Source of the DNA: Eriocheir sinensis
Taxonomy: Eukaryota > Arthropoda > Malacostraca > Decapoda > Varunidae
Assembly (NCBI RefSeq): GCF_024679095.1
Contig: NC_066534.1
Location: 16,640,163 to 16,704,162, forward strand
Direction of reading: 5' to 3'
Length of the DNA stretch: 64,000 bases
The notes under the pieces were generated by a model. The model made no database searches, was not told the DNA's origin, and saw only the letters and a program-made list of their open reading frames with translations. Position numbers and translations under genes: made by a program. This document shows, piece after piece, positions 1 to 11,411 of this stretch; position 1 is the stretch's first letter, and every line of letters begins with the position of its first letter.

Positions 1-296
1 AAAAGGAAACAAGAAAATACAAAAAAACAACATTAAAGAAGACAAAAAAAGTTAAAAGACAAAAAAAGAAAGCTCGGATCCAGGTAAAGGAAAACAAAAC
101 AAAAAGAAATAAAACTCGAATAAATAAAATAAGTGAAATAAAAAAATTGAAGAAAAAAGAAGACAGGGAAAAGAATAGAACTGGTAAAAGAAGACTAAAG
201 GACGAAGGAAAAAGAAGAAGGGTCTGGTTCCGGGTCCGCTCCGCCGCGATTTGGCCCAAGACGGTCCAAGTTGAGTCTGGGACGCGGCTCCACAAA
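1..296. other. A-rich flank with a short low-repeat block; no gene
   Basis: The + strand is A/G-rich with many short A runs. From about 220 the composition changes to a GC-richer, non-repetitive block that continues to about 330, just before the GGA array. Open frames here are low complexity (Phe/Leu-rich on the minus strand) and I see no coding signature. Confidence 0.6.
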
Positions 297-324
297 ATTT
301 AATCGCTTGTTCCCTGGACCTGGC

Positions 325-785
325 GGGGGAGGAGGCGGAGAGAGGAGGTGGAGGAAAAGGAGGAGGAGGAGGAATTGGAGAAGGAAGGAGAGGAGGAGGA
401 AGAGGAGGAGGAAGACGACTAGGAGAAGGAGGAGGAGGAGGAGGAAGAGGAAAAAGAGGAAGGGGAGGAGGAGGACGTGGACGAGACCAAGAAGAGGAGG
501 AAGAAGAGGAGGAGAAGTAGAAATAGGATAAGGAAAAGGAAAGGACGTCCAAGAGGAGGAGGAGGATCAGGAGGAGGAGGAGGAGGAGGAGAAGGAGGAG
601 GACGAGAACAAGAAGTAGGAGGAGGAGGAGAAGAAAAAAGAGAAGGAATTGGAGTAGGAAGATAAGAAGGAGAAAAAGGAAGAGAAGGAGGAGGAGGAGG
701 AGGACGAGAAAGAAATGGAGGAGGAGGAGGAGGAGGAGGAGAAAAAGGAGGAGGAGGAGGAAGAGGAGGAAAAGAAGGAGGAGAA
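325..785. repeat. Imperfect (GGA)n polypurine array
   Basis: Nearly 460 bases of GGA/GAA/GAGGA triplets with almost no pyrimidines on the + strand. Translations give Arg/Gly/Glu-rich or Leu/Ser/Pro-rich peptides, so the open frames on both strands are repeat translations. Confidence 0.9.
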
Positions 786-1430
786 AGAGATAGACTTGAC
801 GTGACCCTCTCAATTCAGTAATCCAAAGACGCGAATAAACTAAGAAAAAAAAGCCAAAAAAAATATTTATGGGAAACATTCTAATAAAAACTACACAACT
901 TACGAAAGGACAAAACAACTTAGGAATGAAAACAACATTGAAAACAAACAAACAAGGAAAGCAAAAAAAATAAGGAAGCAATACAACTTCAACAAATGTA
1001 TCAGAAAAAAATAGTTTGGGATAATATAAAAAAAAGCACATAAGAGAAGAATACAAGAGAGCCATTATATATATCGAGAGCAAAATAAAGAAAAAAAATA
1101 ACAAAGGAAATACGAAAAAGAACAAGAAATAAAACAATGACTACAGAAAATGGACAAGCAAAGAATAAAAAAAATAAAAAAATAGAGAAAATATCAAAAA
1201 AATTCATCATAAGAACAAACAACAAGGGATAAAAATAATATTAAGAAACACAGAGAATACATAGACTACAAGTAATACAAAAGAATATACCATAACTTCA
1301 AAACAACAGCCACAAAGAATACAGCCTAAGGTGGAAAATAAAACTCTTAAGCGTCCCCAAACTCCAGCAAAGTATACGAGGCAAGGTGATACTCGATAAA
1401 GCTTTGGTAGCTCGGGCAACCTCATAGCGA
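786..1430. other. A-rich unique-looking DNA; no gene
   Basis: A-rich sequence with short poly-A runs and no long tandem repeat. The last 100 bases (about 1330-1430) are of more balanced composition. No convincing coding frame, splice structure or RNA gene is visible. Confidence 0.5.
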
Positions 1431-1821
1431 CCAGTCCCTCCCTTCCCTTTTCCTCTTCTCTCTCCTTCTTTGTTCCCTTACTCCCTCGTTTTCTATCTGT
1501 CTGTTCCCCTTTACCCTCCTTCCCTCCCTTGCTTTGTTGTTGTTTGTTTCCTCTTTGTTTTTCTCTTCTATTTTTCCTTCTAATCTTCCTTTCTTCCTAT
1601 TACATCTTCCGGTTTTCTCTCTCTCTCTCTCTCTCTCTCTGCCCTCTGACTTTTCCTTCCTCGCAAAACTATGACAAAAGAATATAGGAAAAAAAAAGTA
1701 AAGCGTATTATCGAAACAGAATAAGGAAAAAAGTATAAACACTCAATATTTATCACAAGCACAAACGCGCGAAACACCGACCCGATAAATGAAAAAAAAT
1801 AAAGAAAAAAACACGTATTGA

Positions 1822-1870
<49 letters not shown>
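1431..1870. repeat. Pyrimidine block with (CT)n, then (GA)n
   Basis: A C/T-rich stretch contains a CT run at about 1617-1640. After 150 bases of A-rich DNA comes a pure (GA)n run at 1824-1869. Confidence 0.85.
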
Positions 1871-1872
<2 letters not shown>

Positions 1873-1929
1873 AATATTGGACTCAAAAAGAAAAAAAAAG
1901 AAAATCGAATCATAAATTTGGTAGATAAA

Positions 1930-2130
1930 TATAAGAAATAGATAAAAAGGCAAATATATAAAGATAGATAGATAAAAGTAGATAGATGAATAAAAATATG
2001 GATAGATAGAAAGAGAAATACATATGAAAAGATGAAAAAAAAATTAGTTAAAGAAAAGAACAGGAAGAAAATAGCGTTGACAAAGCGAAAATTAATAAGA
2101 AGGAGAGAAAGAGAGTGAGATAAAAAAGAA
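1930..2130. repeat. Degenerate GATA/GAA-rich tract
   Basis: Short clusters of the tetramer GATA around 1965-2010, embedded in A/G-rich DNA. No gene seen. Confidence 0.6.
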
Positions 2131-3850
2131 ACCGTGATATTGGGACCGTGAAGTAAAAAGAGAGAGGATAATTTGCAATAGGAGGAGAAAGAAAACGCTA
2201 AGGAGGAAGAGGAGGAGGAGGAGGTGAAGGACAAGGAGGAGGAGAGATAAGATGAAGGAGGAAGAAGAAGAGGAAGACGAGGAGGAGGTGGAGGAGGAGA
2301 GAGAAGATGAAGGCAAAAGATACGGAAAAAGGAACGCGATATTGGCACAGCAGGGAATAAAGAACATAAAACTGACATAAGAAATAAAAGAAAGAAGAGA
2401 ATGAGAAATAAATGGTGACAACAACGAAAGAGGAAACGCTAAAAAGGAGAAGCAAGAATATAAAGAGAAGGAAAAATAAAGAATAAAGTTATAGAAAAGC
2501 AAAAAATAGACCTTAGTATTGACAACAATGAATAGAGAAACACTAAAAAGAAGAGAGAAGGAAATCAGGAGAAGGAAAAATAAACGATAATGTTAAAGAA
2601 TGGAAAAATGACGTTAATATTGGCGACAGGAAAAGGATAAACGGTAAAAAAAAGAACGTGAAGAACCTTTTCCTGTCGCCAATATTAACGCCATTTTTCC
2701 ATTCTTTAACATTATCATTTACTTTTAATCTCTGGTCTTATGGCTTTTTTCTTTTCTGCGTTTTTCCTTTCATCATCTCTTTGTTTGTTCCCTTATTTTC
2801 CAACATTACCGTTTGCTTGTTAATAAAGAGAAAGAAGGAAAAAGAGACTGACTTAAATATTGCCAGAAACGAAAAGACAAACGATAGAATGGAAAGCGGT
2901 AGATAAAGAAAGGAAAAACGGGGGTAACAGTGGATTAGAAGATGGAGAAAACTTAATATTGGCGATAACAATAAAAAAACAGCTGAATGGAAAGAGCAAG
3001 GAGACAAAAAAATACGAAAGAGAAAAGGTGATGAGGGAAAAGAAGGAGAAAAAAACCATTTTAATATTGATGATCACGAAAGGAAACACGCAAAAACGGA
3101 GAAGCGAATATATAAGAAAATGAAAAAGTTAATAATTGAATAGGAAGGAGAAAGAAAAACCCGGCAATAACGGCATCAACAGAAGCAGCTAAATTAGAAC
3201 AGCAAGTCGATATGGAAGGAAAACAAAACAAAAGCTATGAAGAAGCAAAAGGAGGAAAAAAATAAACTAGTAATACTAATAATAACGATGGAAAATGGTA
3301 AATAGTAACACTGAGGAAATAAATAAAGGAAAAACAGAGGGAATGCTGAGGTAGAAGAAGGAACAAACTCAGAATTAGCGATTAACAAGAGCAAAGAAGC
3401 TAAATTTGAACAGCAAGTCGATATATATAGAGAAAGAAAAACAGAAGTAATGATGAAATTGGAAAAGGAAAAAAACTCAGAATTGGCGATAAACAAGAGC
3501 AAAGAAGCTAAATTTGAACAGCAAGTCGATATATATAGAGAAAGAAAAACAGAAGTAATGCTGGAATTGGAAAACGAAAAAAAAGCTCAGAATTGGCGAT
3601 AAACAAGAGCAAAGAAGCTAAATTTGAACAGCAAGTCGATATATAGAGAGAAAGAAAAACAAAAGTAATGCTGGAATTGGAAAAGGAAAAAAAACTCAGA
3701 ATTGGCGATAAACAAGAGCAAAGAAGCTAAATAAGGACAGCAAGTCGATATGGAAAGGAAAACAAACAAATAAAAGTGATCAAGAACGAGAAGAATTAAA
3801 AACACCTTCATATTGATGATAGCGAAAGTGAAAAACGTAGCAAAGTTAAT
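2130..3850. repeat. Decayed ~109-bp satellite array
   Basis: The best-preserved copies are around 3390-3830. The phrase GCAAAGAAGCTAAA recurs at 3391, 3499, 3609 and 3718 (spacings 108, 110, 109) and is followed in each copy by CAGCAAGTCGATAT or a close variant. Weaker copies carrying a TTAATATTGGCGATA-like core continue leftwards (about 2330, 2515, 2612, 2950, 3060). One copy, near 2680, is inverted. Open frames here (for example minus-strand Leu/Phe-rich ones) repeat with the unit and are not genes. Confidence 0.8.
2581..2721. repeat. Inverted repeat with ~51-56-bp arms
   Basis: The left arm 2586-2636 is the reverse complement of 2666-2716 with a single mismatch. Pairing extends a few bases outward to 2581 and 2721 with one more mismatch, and the loop is about 29 bases. 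Both arms are copies of the surrounding satellite's core (containing AATATTGGCGACAGG), so the structure is a head-to-head pair of satellite units. Confidence 0.9.
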
Positions 3851-3925
3851 CCTTCTCGCCAGGTAAGTGATCATTACCTGGAGACTTCACGGTTATGTTA
3901 ATTACGCCGGGCAATGGCTCACCTG

Positions 3926-4155
3926 GGCGGAGGAGGAGGAGGAGGAGGAGGAGGAGGAGGAGGAGGAGGAAGAAAAGGAAAGGGAAGAAAAGGAGACAAA
4001 GATGATGATGAAGGTAAAATGCAAGAGAGTGAAAGTGAAAGCGAAAGTGAAAGCGAGAGCGAGAGCGAGAGCGAGAGCGAGAGCGAGAGAGAGAGAGAGA
4101 AATATGACAAAAGGTATTTTCATGTTATACTAAGTGTTAATGTGTGTTTGCAAGA

Positions 4156-4212
<57 letters not shown>

Positions 4213-4227
4213 GTATATGTGTACCCT

Positions 4228-4267
<40 letters not shown>
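3926..4267. repeat. Compound microsatellites: GGA, GAGC/GA, GT, CT
   Basis: (GGA)n at about 3926-3970. A hexamer-like GAAAGT/GAGCGA array runs from about 4025 to 4100 and ends in GA. (GT)n lies at about 4157-4210 and (CT)n at about 4231-4267. All open frames here are Ser-Glu, Cys-Val or Leu-Ser repeats. Confidence 0.9.
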
Positions 4268-4270
<3 letters not shown>

Positions 4271-4423
4271 GGTCCATACAAGTTCCGCATAAAAGCCAAA
4301 GGAAAATAGAAGCAAACGGCGCCATATTTTCGGATTAATGGCTTCCTGCGCCTATTTATGTCCTCTTGTGGTTTAGTGCCTTTTTAAGCCCCCAAGTTCA
4401 AGTCGGGTTATGTAGAGGAGGAG
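4268..4423. other. Short low-repeat segment
   Basis: About 155 bases of balanced composition between arrays. No gene or RNA motif recognised. Confidence 0.5.
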
Positions 4424-4758
4424 CACATGCGAGGGGGGGAGGGGGGGTGGTGATGGTGGTGGTGTGGGGGGGAGGGAAGGGGTGATGGTCGCGATGGTTG
4501 GGGGTGGATGGTGGTGTTGTGGCGTTGGGGGTTGTGGTGGTGGCATTAAAGGGAAGGGGCGGGTGGTGGTGGTGGGTAGTGGTAGTGGTGGTGGTGGTGG
4601 GTAGTGGTAGTGGTGGTGGGGGAGGGTTGTGGTGGTTGTGGTGGTGGTTGGGTTGAGTTGGCTGGGGTGGTGGTGTTAGTAGGAGTGGGGGCTGGTTAAG
4701 TCGGTCTTGGTGATGGTGGTGATGGTGGTGGTGGTGGTAGTGGTGGTGGTGGTGGTGG
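4424..4758. repeat. G-rich (GGT)n array
   Basis: Imperfect GGT/GAT/GGG repeats with G runs of up to seven at about 4434-4447. The G strand could form quadruplexes. The minus-strand His/Pro/Thr frame is a translation of this repeat. Confidence 0.85.
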
Positions 4759-4883
4759 AAGGACATATCTATCTTTTTCTAATTGTCCGTATTCCGTATC
4801 ACCACAATTAAAAGTATTTCTGCTACTACTATTATTACTACCTCTGTTTTTATTGTTTCTAGGGCTGTTGGTACTACTGCTTC

Positions 4884-4885
<2 letters not shown>

Positions 4886-4937
<52 letters not shown>
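4886..4937. repeat. (CAA)n microsatellite
   Basis: About 17 units of CAA, nearly perfect, giving a poly-Thr or poly-Val open frame. Confidence 0.9.
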
Positions 4938-4997
4938 AACAACACTCACATACACGTACGTTTCTTGGGGACATCTCATTTATGTTAATTGTCGTTA

Positions 4998-5450
4998 ATG
5001 ACCCTTCCGTTTCCCCCTTTTGTCTCATTTTTTTCTTTCTTTTCTTCTTCCTTTTCTCTTTCGATCCCCTTTTGCTTGTTCTTCTTCTTTTTGTTCTTTT
5101 TCCATTCCCCCCACTCCTCTTTCTCCTCTTCCTCCTTATCTTCCTTTCCTTCCCTTTCCTTTCCCTCCCCTCCTCTTTATTTCTTTTTCTCAGTCTCTTC
5201 CTTCCTTGTTTGTGTCATCCCCCCCTTCTCCCCTCTACCTTTTCCTCTCCTCCTCCTCGTCTTCCCCCTCTTCTATTCTCTACTTCTTCCTTCCTCCTTT
5301 CCCTCCCCTCCTCTTTATTTCTTTTTCTCAGTCTCTTCCTTCCTTGCTTGTGTCATCCCCCCCTTCTCCCCTCTTCCTTTTCCTCCTCCTCGTCTTCCCT
5401 ATCTTCTATTCCCTACTCCTCCTCCTCCTACCACCCGGCCTCTCACTCCA
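4998..5450. repeat. Pyrimidine-rich block with a ~138-bp tandem duplication
   Basis: Almost pure C/T. The phrase TCCTCTTTATTTC occurs at 5171 and 5309, and the sequence after both occurrences (including TTGTGTCATCC) matches, so the block contains two tandem ~138-bp copies. The Leu/Phe/Pro open frames are not genes. Confidence 0.8.
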
Positions 5451-5880
5451 TCGGCGAAGTAAGTTAATCATCAGCGTATTAAATATTTCGCTCCAATATC
5501 TCGGCCGGGGACGTCAAGGCCTCGCTCAGTGTTTGGAAATTTCCCCGGAGATATCGCCTTGAGCCTTGTTATGAGCAGCGGGGCACGGGGACGGGGCGGG
5601 GCGGACAGGTGAGGGCTGGGGCAGGTGGCTATAGGTTGTTAGGTGTGGGTTAGGGGCGGGGCGGATGTTAGTTGGTCCACCGCAGACGAAGAGAAGAAGT
5701 CACACACGAAAACACTCAAGATAAAACAATAAACAGGAGAAACAGTGCGAACGAAGACGGACAAAACCTCATAAGCCGGTCTCGCTGTCAGCCTCTCTTC
5801 TCCTCCTGTCTGTCTGTCTCTTAGCGCTCCCGCCTGTCTGCATGAACTGACGCCTCTCCTTGCTCGCTTTATAACGCTTA
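5451..5880. other. Low-repeat, GC-richer island
   Basis: Complex sequence with balanced composition and many CpG dinucleotides between a pyrimidine block and a purine block. It has no repeats, no clear tRNA or splice structure and no convincing open frame. It could be unique regulatory or spacer DNA. Confidence 0.5.
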
Positions 5881-6640
5881 TGAAAGGGTGGTGGAGAGAG
5901 GTGGAGAGAGGAAGGTATATGAAAGGAGGGGGAAGTGGAGGAAAGGAGGAAGGTGAGAAAGCCGAATGGAAGTGGAGAGTGAGAGAGAGAAAGATGGAGG
6001 GACAAAGGTAGGACAGGTAGAGGAAAGGAGGAAGGTAGGAAAGTGGATGTGGGGAGAAAGGTGGATAAAAGGGGTAGTGGTTGTGGTGGTGGTCGTAGTG
6101 GTGGTAGTGGAAGAAGAGGTTAGAGATGGGAGGAAGTGGGGGAGATGCTGTGAGAGAGGAAGAGAGAGAGACAGAGAAAGAAAGAGAAGGATTAAGGGAG
6201 AAAAGAGTGAGGGATGAAGATAGGGAAACACAGAGGGAGGGACAGGTAGAATGGGAGGGAGATGGAGTGAGGGAAGAGAGAGAAAAAGAAAGGCGAGTAG
6301 ATGGAAAGAGAAGGAGAAGGAGAAAGAAAAGGAGAAGGCAAGCAGAGAAAGGCAGGGAAGCAAGGAGAGAAAGAGGAAGAAGGGAGTTAGCGAGGGTAAG
6401 CGGAGGTAGGTAGGTAGGGAGGAAGAAATGTGAAGAGCAGGGAGATAAAGAAAAGAGGTAGAGAAGGAAGGTAGGAAAGGTAGGCAGAGGAGGTAGAGAG
6501 GGAGGCAGTAAGGAAGAAAGGTGAAGGACATGGAAGGGTATGAAGGTAGGAAGGTAGGGAGGGAGACAAGCTAGGTAGGAAGCTGGGGAGAACGAGGGAG
6601 GGAGAGGAACACAGAAGGGAGGATAGTTCTCCGAGATGAG
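5881..6640. repeat. Polypurine block (GGAA/GAGA/GGTAG mixture)
   Basis: A/G-rich with clusters of GGTAGGAAGG, a GTGGTG stretch near 6075-6110 and GAGA runs. The 340-residue minus-strand frame is Ser/Pro/Leu-rich repeat translation. Confidence 0.8.
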
Positions 6641-7200
6641 CTTCGGTCTGGTTAACTTCACGGTTCGGATAAGTTACCCGGACGCCACCTGGTTCGCTAG
6701 GGGGGCGGGGGGGGGAGGGGGGAGAGCGAGAGAGGTCAGGAAGAAGGGAGAGAAAGAGAGAGAGTGGTCAGGGGAAGGGGAGAGGGTGGGGGAGAGTCTA
6801 AGCTGGCAAGAGAGGAGAGAGGATGATGGGGAAGGGAAGCGATGTGACGGGAAGGGGGAGAGACTGAGCTAGCGTGGGAGGGGAGGAGGATGCACAAAGG
6901 CGGGAGAAGATGAGGGGAAAGTAAGCATAGGGGAGAGATGGGATGTGGAGGGAGGAAAAAGTGGAAGATGTAAGGATATGACGGAGTGGGGAGTCATAGA
7001 AAGAAGTGGAGTTATCAGAGAGAGGAAAAGAAGTGGGGAAGGGGAAAGGGAGCTTGTGGTGGCAAGGAAGGGCGTGGGGAGTCTGCAAGGGATGTGTGGG
7101 TGGTGGGAGAAGAGGGTAAGGGAAAGGGGTGAACGGTAAAGGGAGGGAAAGTAAGGGTGGAAGGGTGAAAGGGCTGGAGTAAGGGATGGAACAGAGGGGA
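6641..7200. repeat. Short unique segment, G run, then polypurine block
   Basis: About 60 bases of complex DNA are followed by near-continuous G (with single C and A interruptions) at about 6700-6722, then 480 bases of A/G-rich DNA. No gene. Confidence 0.7.
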
Positions 7201-7226
7201 GAGGGTGTAGTGTGGAAAAGGCGCTG

Positions 7227-7228
<2 letters not shown>

Positions 7229-7261
<33 letters not shown>

Positions 7262-7284
7262 CAGTAGTAGTAGTAGTAGTAGTC
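7229..7284. repeat. (AGT)n microsatellite
   Basis: About 18 units of AGT with one AGC interruption, giving a poly-Ser frame. Confidence 0.9.
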
Positions 7285-7640
7285 TCTCTCCCTCCCTCTA
7301 TCTCTCCCTACCCCCTCTCTCTCCCTCCCTCTATCTCTCCCTCCCTCTATCTCTCCTTCCTCCCTCTCTCTCCCTCCCTCTATCTCTCCCTCCTCGCGTC
7401 AACGGAGCAGACACGGTCACCCTCACGGTCAGCCATACCACAAGCCTCGCCGCCCGCCGCCCGTCGCCCAGTACCCCGAGACTCGCCTCCTCCCCTCCCA
7501 CCTCCCACCCCCTCCCGCTCATGTTATTACTGTTATCATTATTATCACTGCTGTTGTTGTTTGCTATTATTATTTTTGTTATTTTTCTTCTTGTTCTTGT
7601 TCTTGTTCGTCTCGTTCGTCTTGTTCTTCGTCTCGTTCTT
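7285..7640. other. CTCC-rich tract, GC-rich island, then TTG/TTC-rich tract
   Basis: Repeats of CTCCCTCCCTCTAT run to about 7390. A complex CpG-rich island follows at about 7392-7500, then a TTATTA/TTGTTC stretch. The 250-residue + strand frame crossing it is Ser/Leu/Pro repeat translation. No gene supported. Confidence 0.6.
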
Positions 7641-7649
7641 CGTCTTCGT

Positions 7650-7955
7650 CATCGTTGCCTGCTACCCACTCTCCCGCCCTGCCTTCCTCCTTCCCTCCTT
7701 GCCTGCTACCCTTCTCCCTCCCTGCCTTCCTCCCTCCCTCAATCCATCCATGCCTGCTATCCTCCCTCCCTCCTTGCCTGCTATCCTCCCTCCCTCCCTG
7801 CCTGCAATCCTCCCTCCCTCCTTGCCTGCTATCCTCTCTCCCTCCCTGCCTTCCTCCCTTCCTCCCTCCCTCTCTGCCTGCTATCCTCTCTTCCTCCCTG
7901 CCTTTCTCCCTCCCTCCCTGCCTGCTATCCTCTCTCCCTCCCTCCCTTCGTCCCA
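7650..7955. repeat. 24-bp minisatellite (GCCTGCTATCCTCCCTCC core)
   Basis: The phrase GCCTGCTATCC or GCCTGCAATCC occurs at 7752, 7776, 7800 and 7824, exactly 24 bases apart, with more degenerate copies on either side. Confidence 0.9.
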
Positions 7956-8640
7956 CAAATTTAATACTTCCCACACACAAAAATAGACGCCCTTTCCTCA
8001 TTCTTCCATTAGTGTGTGAACGGAGCAAACCTTTAATTATTTCTCCGCTTGTCATCCTTTGCGATATTATTTTTAGTTGTCTTCTGTTTTTCTTCTTGCT
8101 GTTTTATCCCTTTTTATTGTTTTCCGCTTCGTTTTCTTTATTTTTATTTTCTTGACCTATTTTTTTTTTGCTGTTATCATTATTTTTTGGGTTTTTCGTT
8201 TCATCTTTTTTTATTATTTTTTTCTATCCTCTTTTTTTCCTATTATTATTTCTTTTATTATTTTCCTTTTCATTTTCTTTATTTTAATTTTCCTCTTTTC
8301 TTTTTTTTGGTACCATTATCTCTCATTATTTTCTATTTAATTTTCTTTGTTTTTTTTGTATATTTTTTTCTATAGTTTCCGTAATTATTTTCATCGGTAC
8401 GTCTTTCTTTCCATCTTTCATCTTTCTCCTACATTCCTTTCATCAAATTTTCCTTTACTAAAATTTTTCATCATTTCTTTTCCGTTCTTTCCCCTCTCCC
8501 TCCCTCTCCCTTTGTCCCATTTTTCTCTCATTTTTCTCATTCCTCCATTCTTTATTTTTCCCTTTTTTTCTTTCTCCGTTCTCTTTTTCCTTTTTTTTCT
8601 TTTTTGTCTGTCTCCCAGCTCTGCAATTTTCCACTTTCAT
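7956..8640. other. T-rich region; no gene
   Basis: About 90 bases of complex DNA, then long T-rich pyrimidine DNA with TTTTTATT patches. The open frames are Phe/Leu/Ile-rich and look like composition artefacts. Confidence 0.6.
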
Positions 8641-8678
8641 CGGATAGCTTTTGAGGCACAGTGGACGAGTTTGGAACG

Positions 8679-8682
8679 TGTG

Positions 8683-8723
<41 letters not shown>

Positions 8724-8742
8724 AGGGGGGAGGGGGGGGGGC
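8679..8742. repeat. (GT)n followed by a G-run
   Basis: A GT run (about 8679-8720) ends in G-runs of six and ten bases interrupted by A. Confidence 0.9.
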
Positions 8743-8904
8743 ACGTTGCCACAGAAATCCAGGTCTTGTGATTCAATATTTCATGAGGATAATATTTGTT
8801 TTTCCTTCCCTTATTTCTCTTCTATCTTCCTCTATTCTCTTTTCTCTACTTCTTCTCTTCCTTATTACATTATATCCTCTTCTCTCGTTTCCTTTTCTCT
8901 CCTC

Positions 8905-9300
8905 CTCTTTGTTAGGTTAGGTTAAGTTAGGTTAGTAGTTAGGTATCTTCTCTCTTATCTCATTTCCTCTTCTCTTGTTTCCTCTTCTCTATTCCTCTTT
9001 GTTAGGTTAGATTAGTTAGAAGTTAGCTATCTTCTCTTCTCTCTTATTTCCTCTCCTCTCATTTTCTTCCTTTCCTCTTCTTCGTTAGGTTAGGTTAGTT
9101 AGAAGTTAGTTATCTTCTCTTCTCTCTTATTTCCTCTCCTCTCGTTTTCTTTCCTCTCTCTCCTCTCCTCTAGTTAGGATTCTTGTCTTATTTCCTCTCC
9201 TCTCGTCTCCTTTTCTCTCCTCCTTTTCTTTAGTGAGGTCTGTTAGTAATTTGTTAGTTAGTTAGTTGGTTGGTTAGTTGTACGTTAGTTAGTCAATTAG
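8905..9300. repeat. ~83-90-bp minisatellite carrying TTAGG motifs
   Basis: GTTAGGTTAG occurs at 8911, 9001 and 9084, and a decayed GTTAGG at 9173. Each is followed by similar AGTTAG...TATCTTCTC and TCTTATTTCCTCTCCTCTCG text. The block ends in GTTA/GTTAGTTAG tetramer-like repeats around 9240-9300. TTAGG is the common arthropod telomere unit, but here it is a small part of a longer repeat. Confidence 0.75.
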
Positions 9301-9307
9301 TTGTTAT

Positions 9308-9348
<41 letters not shown>

Positions 9349-11095
9349 ACTCCTTCCCTCCTTCCTACTTTCCCTCCCTTTGTTCCTTCCTCCCTTCATC
9401 CCATCTCTTCCTTCTCCCCTTCCTCCCTTTTTCCTTTTCCATCAGTCTCCCTTCCTTCCCTGATCACTTCCCTTTCCTTTGTCCCTCCTTACCTACCTCT
9501 CTCCCTTTGTCCTTCTCTCCCTTCTTCTCTCCCTTGATTACCTTCCCTCTCCCCCTCTCCATCTTCTCCCTTCTCCCCTCGCACTGACCCAAAAGGAGAG
9601 AAAATTACCTTGGGCAGGGCTATTTTCTCTCTCTCTCTCTCTCTCTCTCTCCCCTTCTTTTCTTTTACTCTTCATTTTTCTCTTTCTCATTTCTTTCTTT
9701 TCTCTCTTTCTTCCTCTTTTATTTTCTTCTTTCCCACTTTCTTCCTTCTTCCTTTCCTTCTCTCTCTTCCATTTCCTTCCTCCCTCCCTTACTCTGTTTT
9801 CCCTTTCCTTCTTCCCTCTGTCTGTCCTTACCTTGCTCCCTCCTTCCCTCCCTTCCTTCATCTCCCTTCCACTCTCCCTCCCTTGTCCGTCCTTCCCTTC
9901 CTCTCTCTCTTTCCCTCCCTCCCTCCTTCCCTTGCTCTCTCGTACCCTCTCCCACTCCCTCCCTCTCTCCTCTCCTCCCTCCCTCCTTCCCTCCCTCTCT
10001 TGTACCCTCTCTCACTCCCTCCCTCTCCCTCCCTTCCTCCCTTGTTCGTGCTGACCTTGCTCTCTTCACTTGCCTCCCTAAATCAGCCCCTTAAGTCAAC
10101 CTCCCCTTTATCAGTAGTCCGCTTTGTCCTCTGTTTAACTCTTCCTTCCCCCCTTTTCCCCCTTCCCCTCCTTCCCCTTTCCTCCCCTTTCCTCTCTCCT
10201 CTCCATTCTTTAATGTAGCTTCTTTTCGCTGCTTCATTTTCATATTAGAGGTATTTTTTCTTCTCTCGTTTCGGCTGACTATATTTTTTCCTCCATTGTA
10301 TTTTTTTTTCAGTTTTTCTTTACCTCTCTTCGACCTTTGTTTCCTCCTTGATTGTCTTCTTTCCCCTTTCCCTCTTTCTTTATTATTTGATTCTTCCTTT
10401 TCTCTCTCCCTCTCCTCCTCCTATCTCTTCCTTTTCTCCTTCTATCACACGGTTGCTCTTCCTCCTCTTCACTTACAATTATTTTATCCTCAATGCTTTC
10501 CTGTTCCCCTTCTTTTCTTCCTAATCCCTTCCTTTTCTCCTTTTTTTCTAAGACTGTATCAATTTCCTTACCCTTTTTTCCCTTCGCTTCAGACAATGTT
10601 TACCCATGTCTCCCCTTCCCTTCCCTCAGACATCCCCTTCCTATCCCCTTCGCTTCCCTCAGATACCCCCTCTCTATCCCCTTCCCTTTCCTCAGACACC
10701 CCCTCCCTATCACTCGCCTCTCGTCATTTTCTTTTCCCATATTTTTTTTATAGGCTTACATATCTTCATTTTCCTCTCTTTCCCAGATGCTATTTCTCTC
10801 TTTTCCCCTGCCTTCCCCTTCCCCCTTATCCCAAGACTCGCAGCATCCCATTCTCCTCTGTCTTCCGTTTTCCCTCAATGCTCTTCTCCTTCTCTCCCAT
10901 CATCTTTCAATCCATCTATATTTTTTCCTCCTTGTCTACCTCCTCCCCTCTGAACCCACTCCCTTTCCTTCCCCTCCTCTCCTTCCCTTCCCTTTTCCTT
11001 CCTCTTCCCTCCATTTAGCTTCCCTCGCCTCCTCTCCCTCTGTCCTCTCTTCTCTCCTCCCTGTTATTGTTAATCTCCATATTTTGACTTATCTG
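9301..11095. repeat. 1.8-kb polypyrimidine block
   Basis: Nearly all C/T, with a (CT)n run at 9313-9346 and another at about 9629-9651. CCCTCC clusters lie at 9780-10040, and a ~33-bp repeat (CCTCAGACA...CCCCT) at about 10620-10710. Several long Ser/Leu/Pro/Phe frames arise from it. No gene. Confidence 0.85.
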
Positions 11096-11365
11096 TAAAA
11101 AAATGTCCGTCTGTCTGTATGTGTCTGTTTGTCACTATGGATGTATTTATGTGGCTCAGTCTGTCTTTATGTTGTTGTTGTTTTGTTTTTTGTATTTTCC
11201 TCTCCTCTTTTTTTCTTGTCCTCATTATCCGTTATTGTTTTCCATATCGTTTTCTTTTCTTTCAATAGTTTTCCTAATTATTTTCCTTTTGTACCTAGTT
11301 TGTCCTTGCCTGTCCGAGTGTCTTTCTATCTATCTACCTTTTTTTGTGATCTGTCTATTTTCATA

Positions 11366-11411
<46 letters not shown>

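Noticed and set aside
52..1137. 361-residue minus-strand frame rich in Leu and Phe
   Set aside because: It looks like a membrane protein only because the strand is T/C-rich; the middle is GGA-array translation.
5639..6661. 340-residue minus-strand open frame
   Set aside because: Mostly Ser/Pro/Leu from a purine-rich block. Its C-terminal 80 residues cross a low-repeat island but have no recognisable domain or splice context.
8905..9300. True telomeric array
   Set aside because: TTAGG units number only two or three per ~88-bp repeat and do not form a continuous tract.
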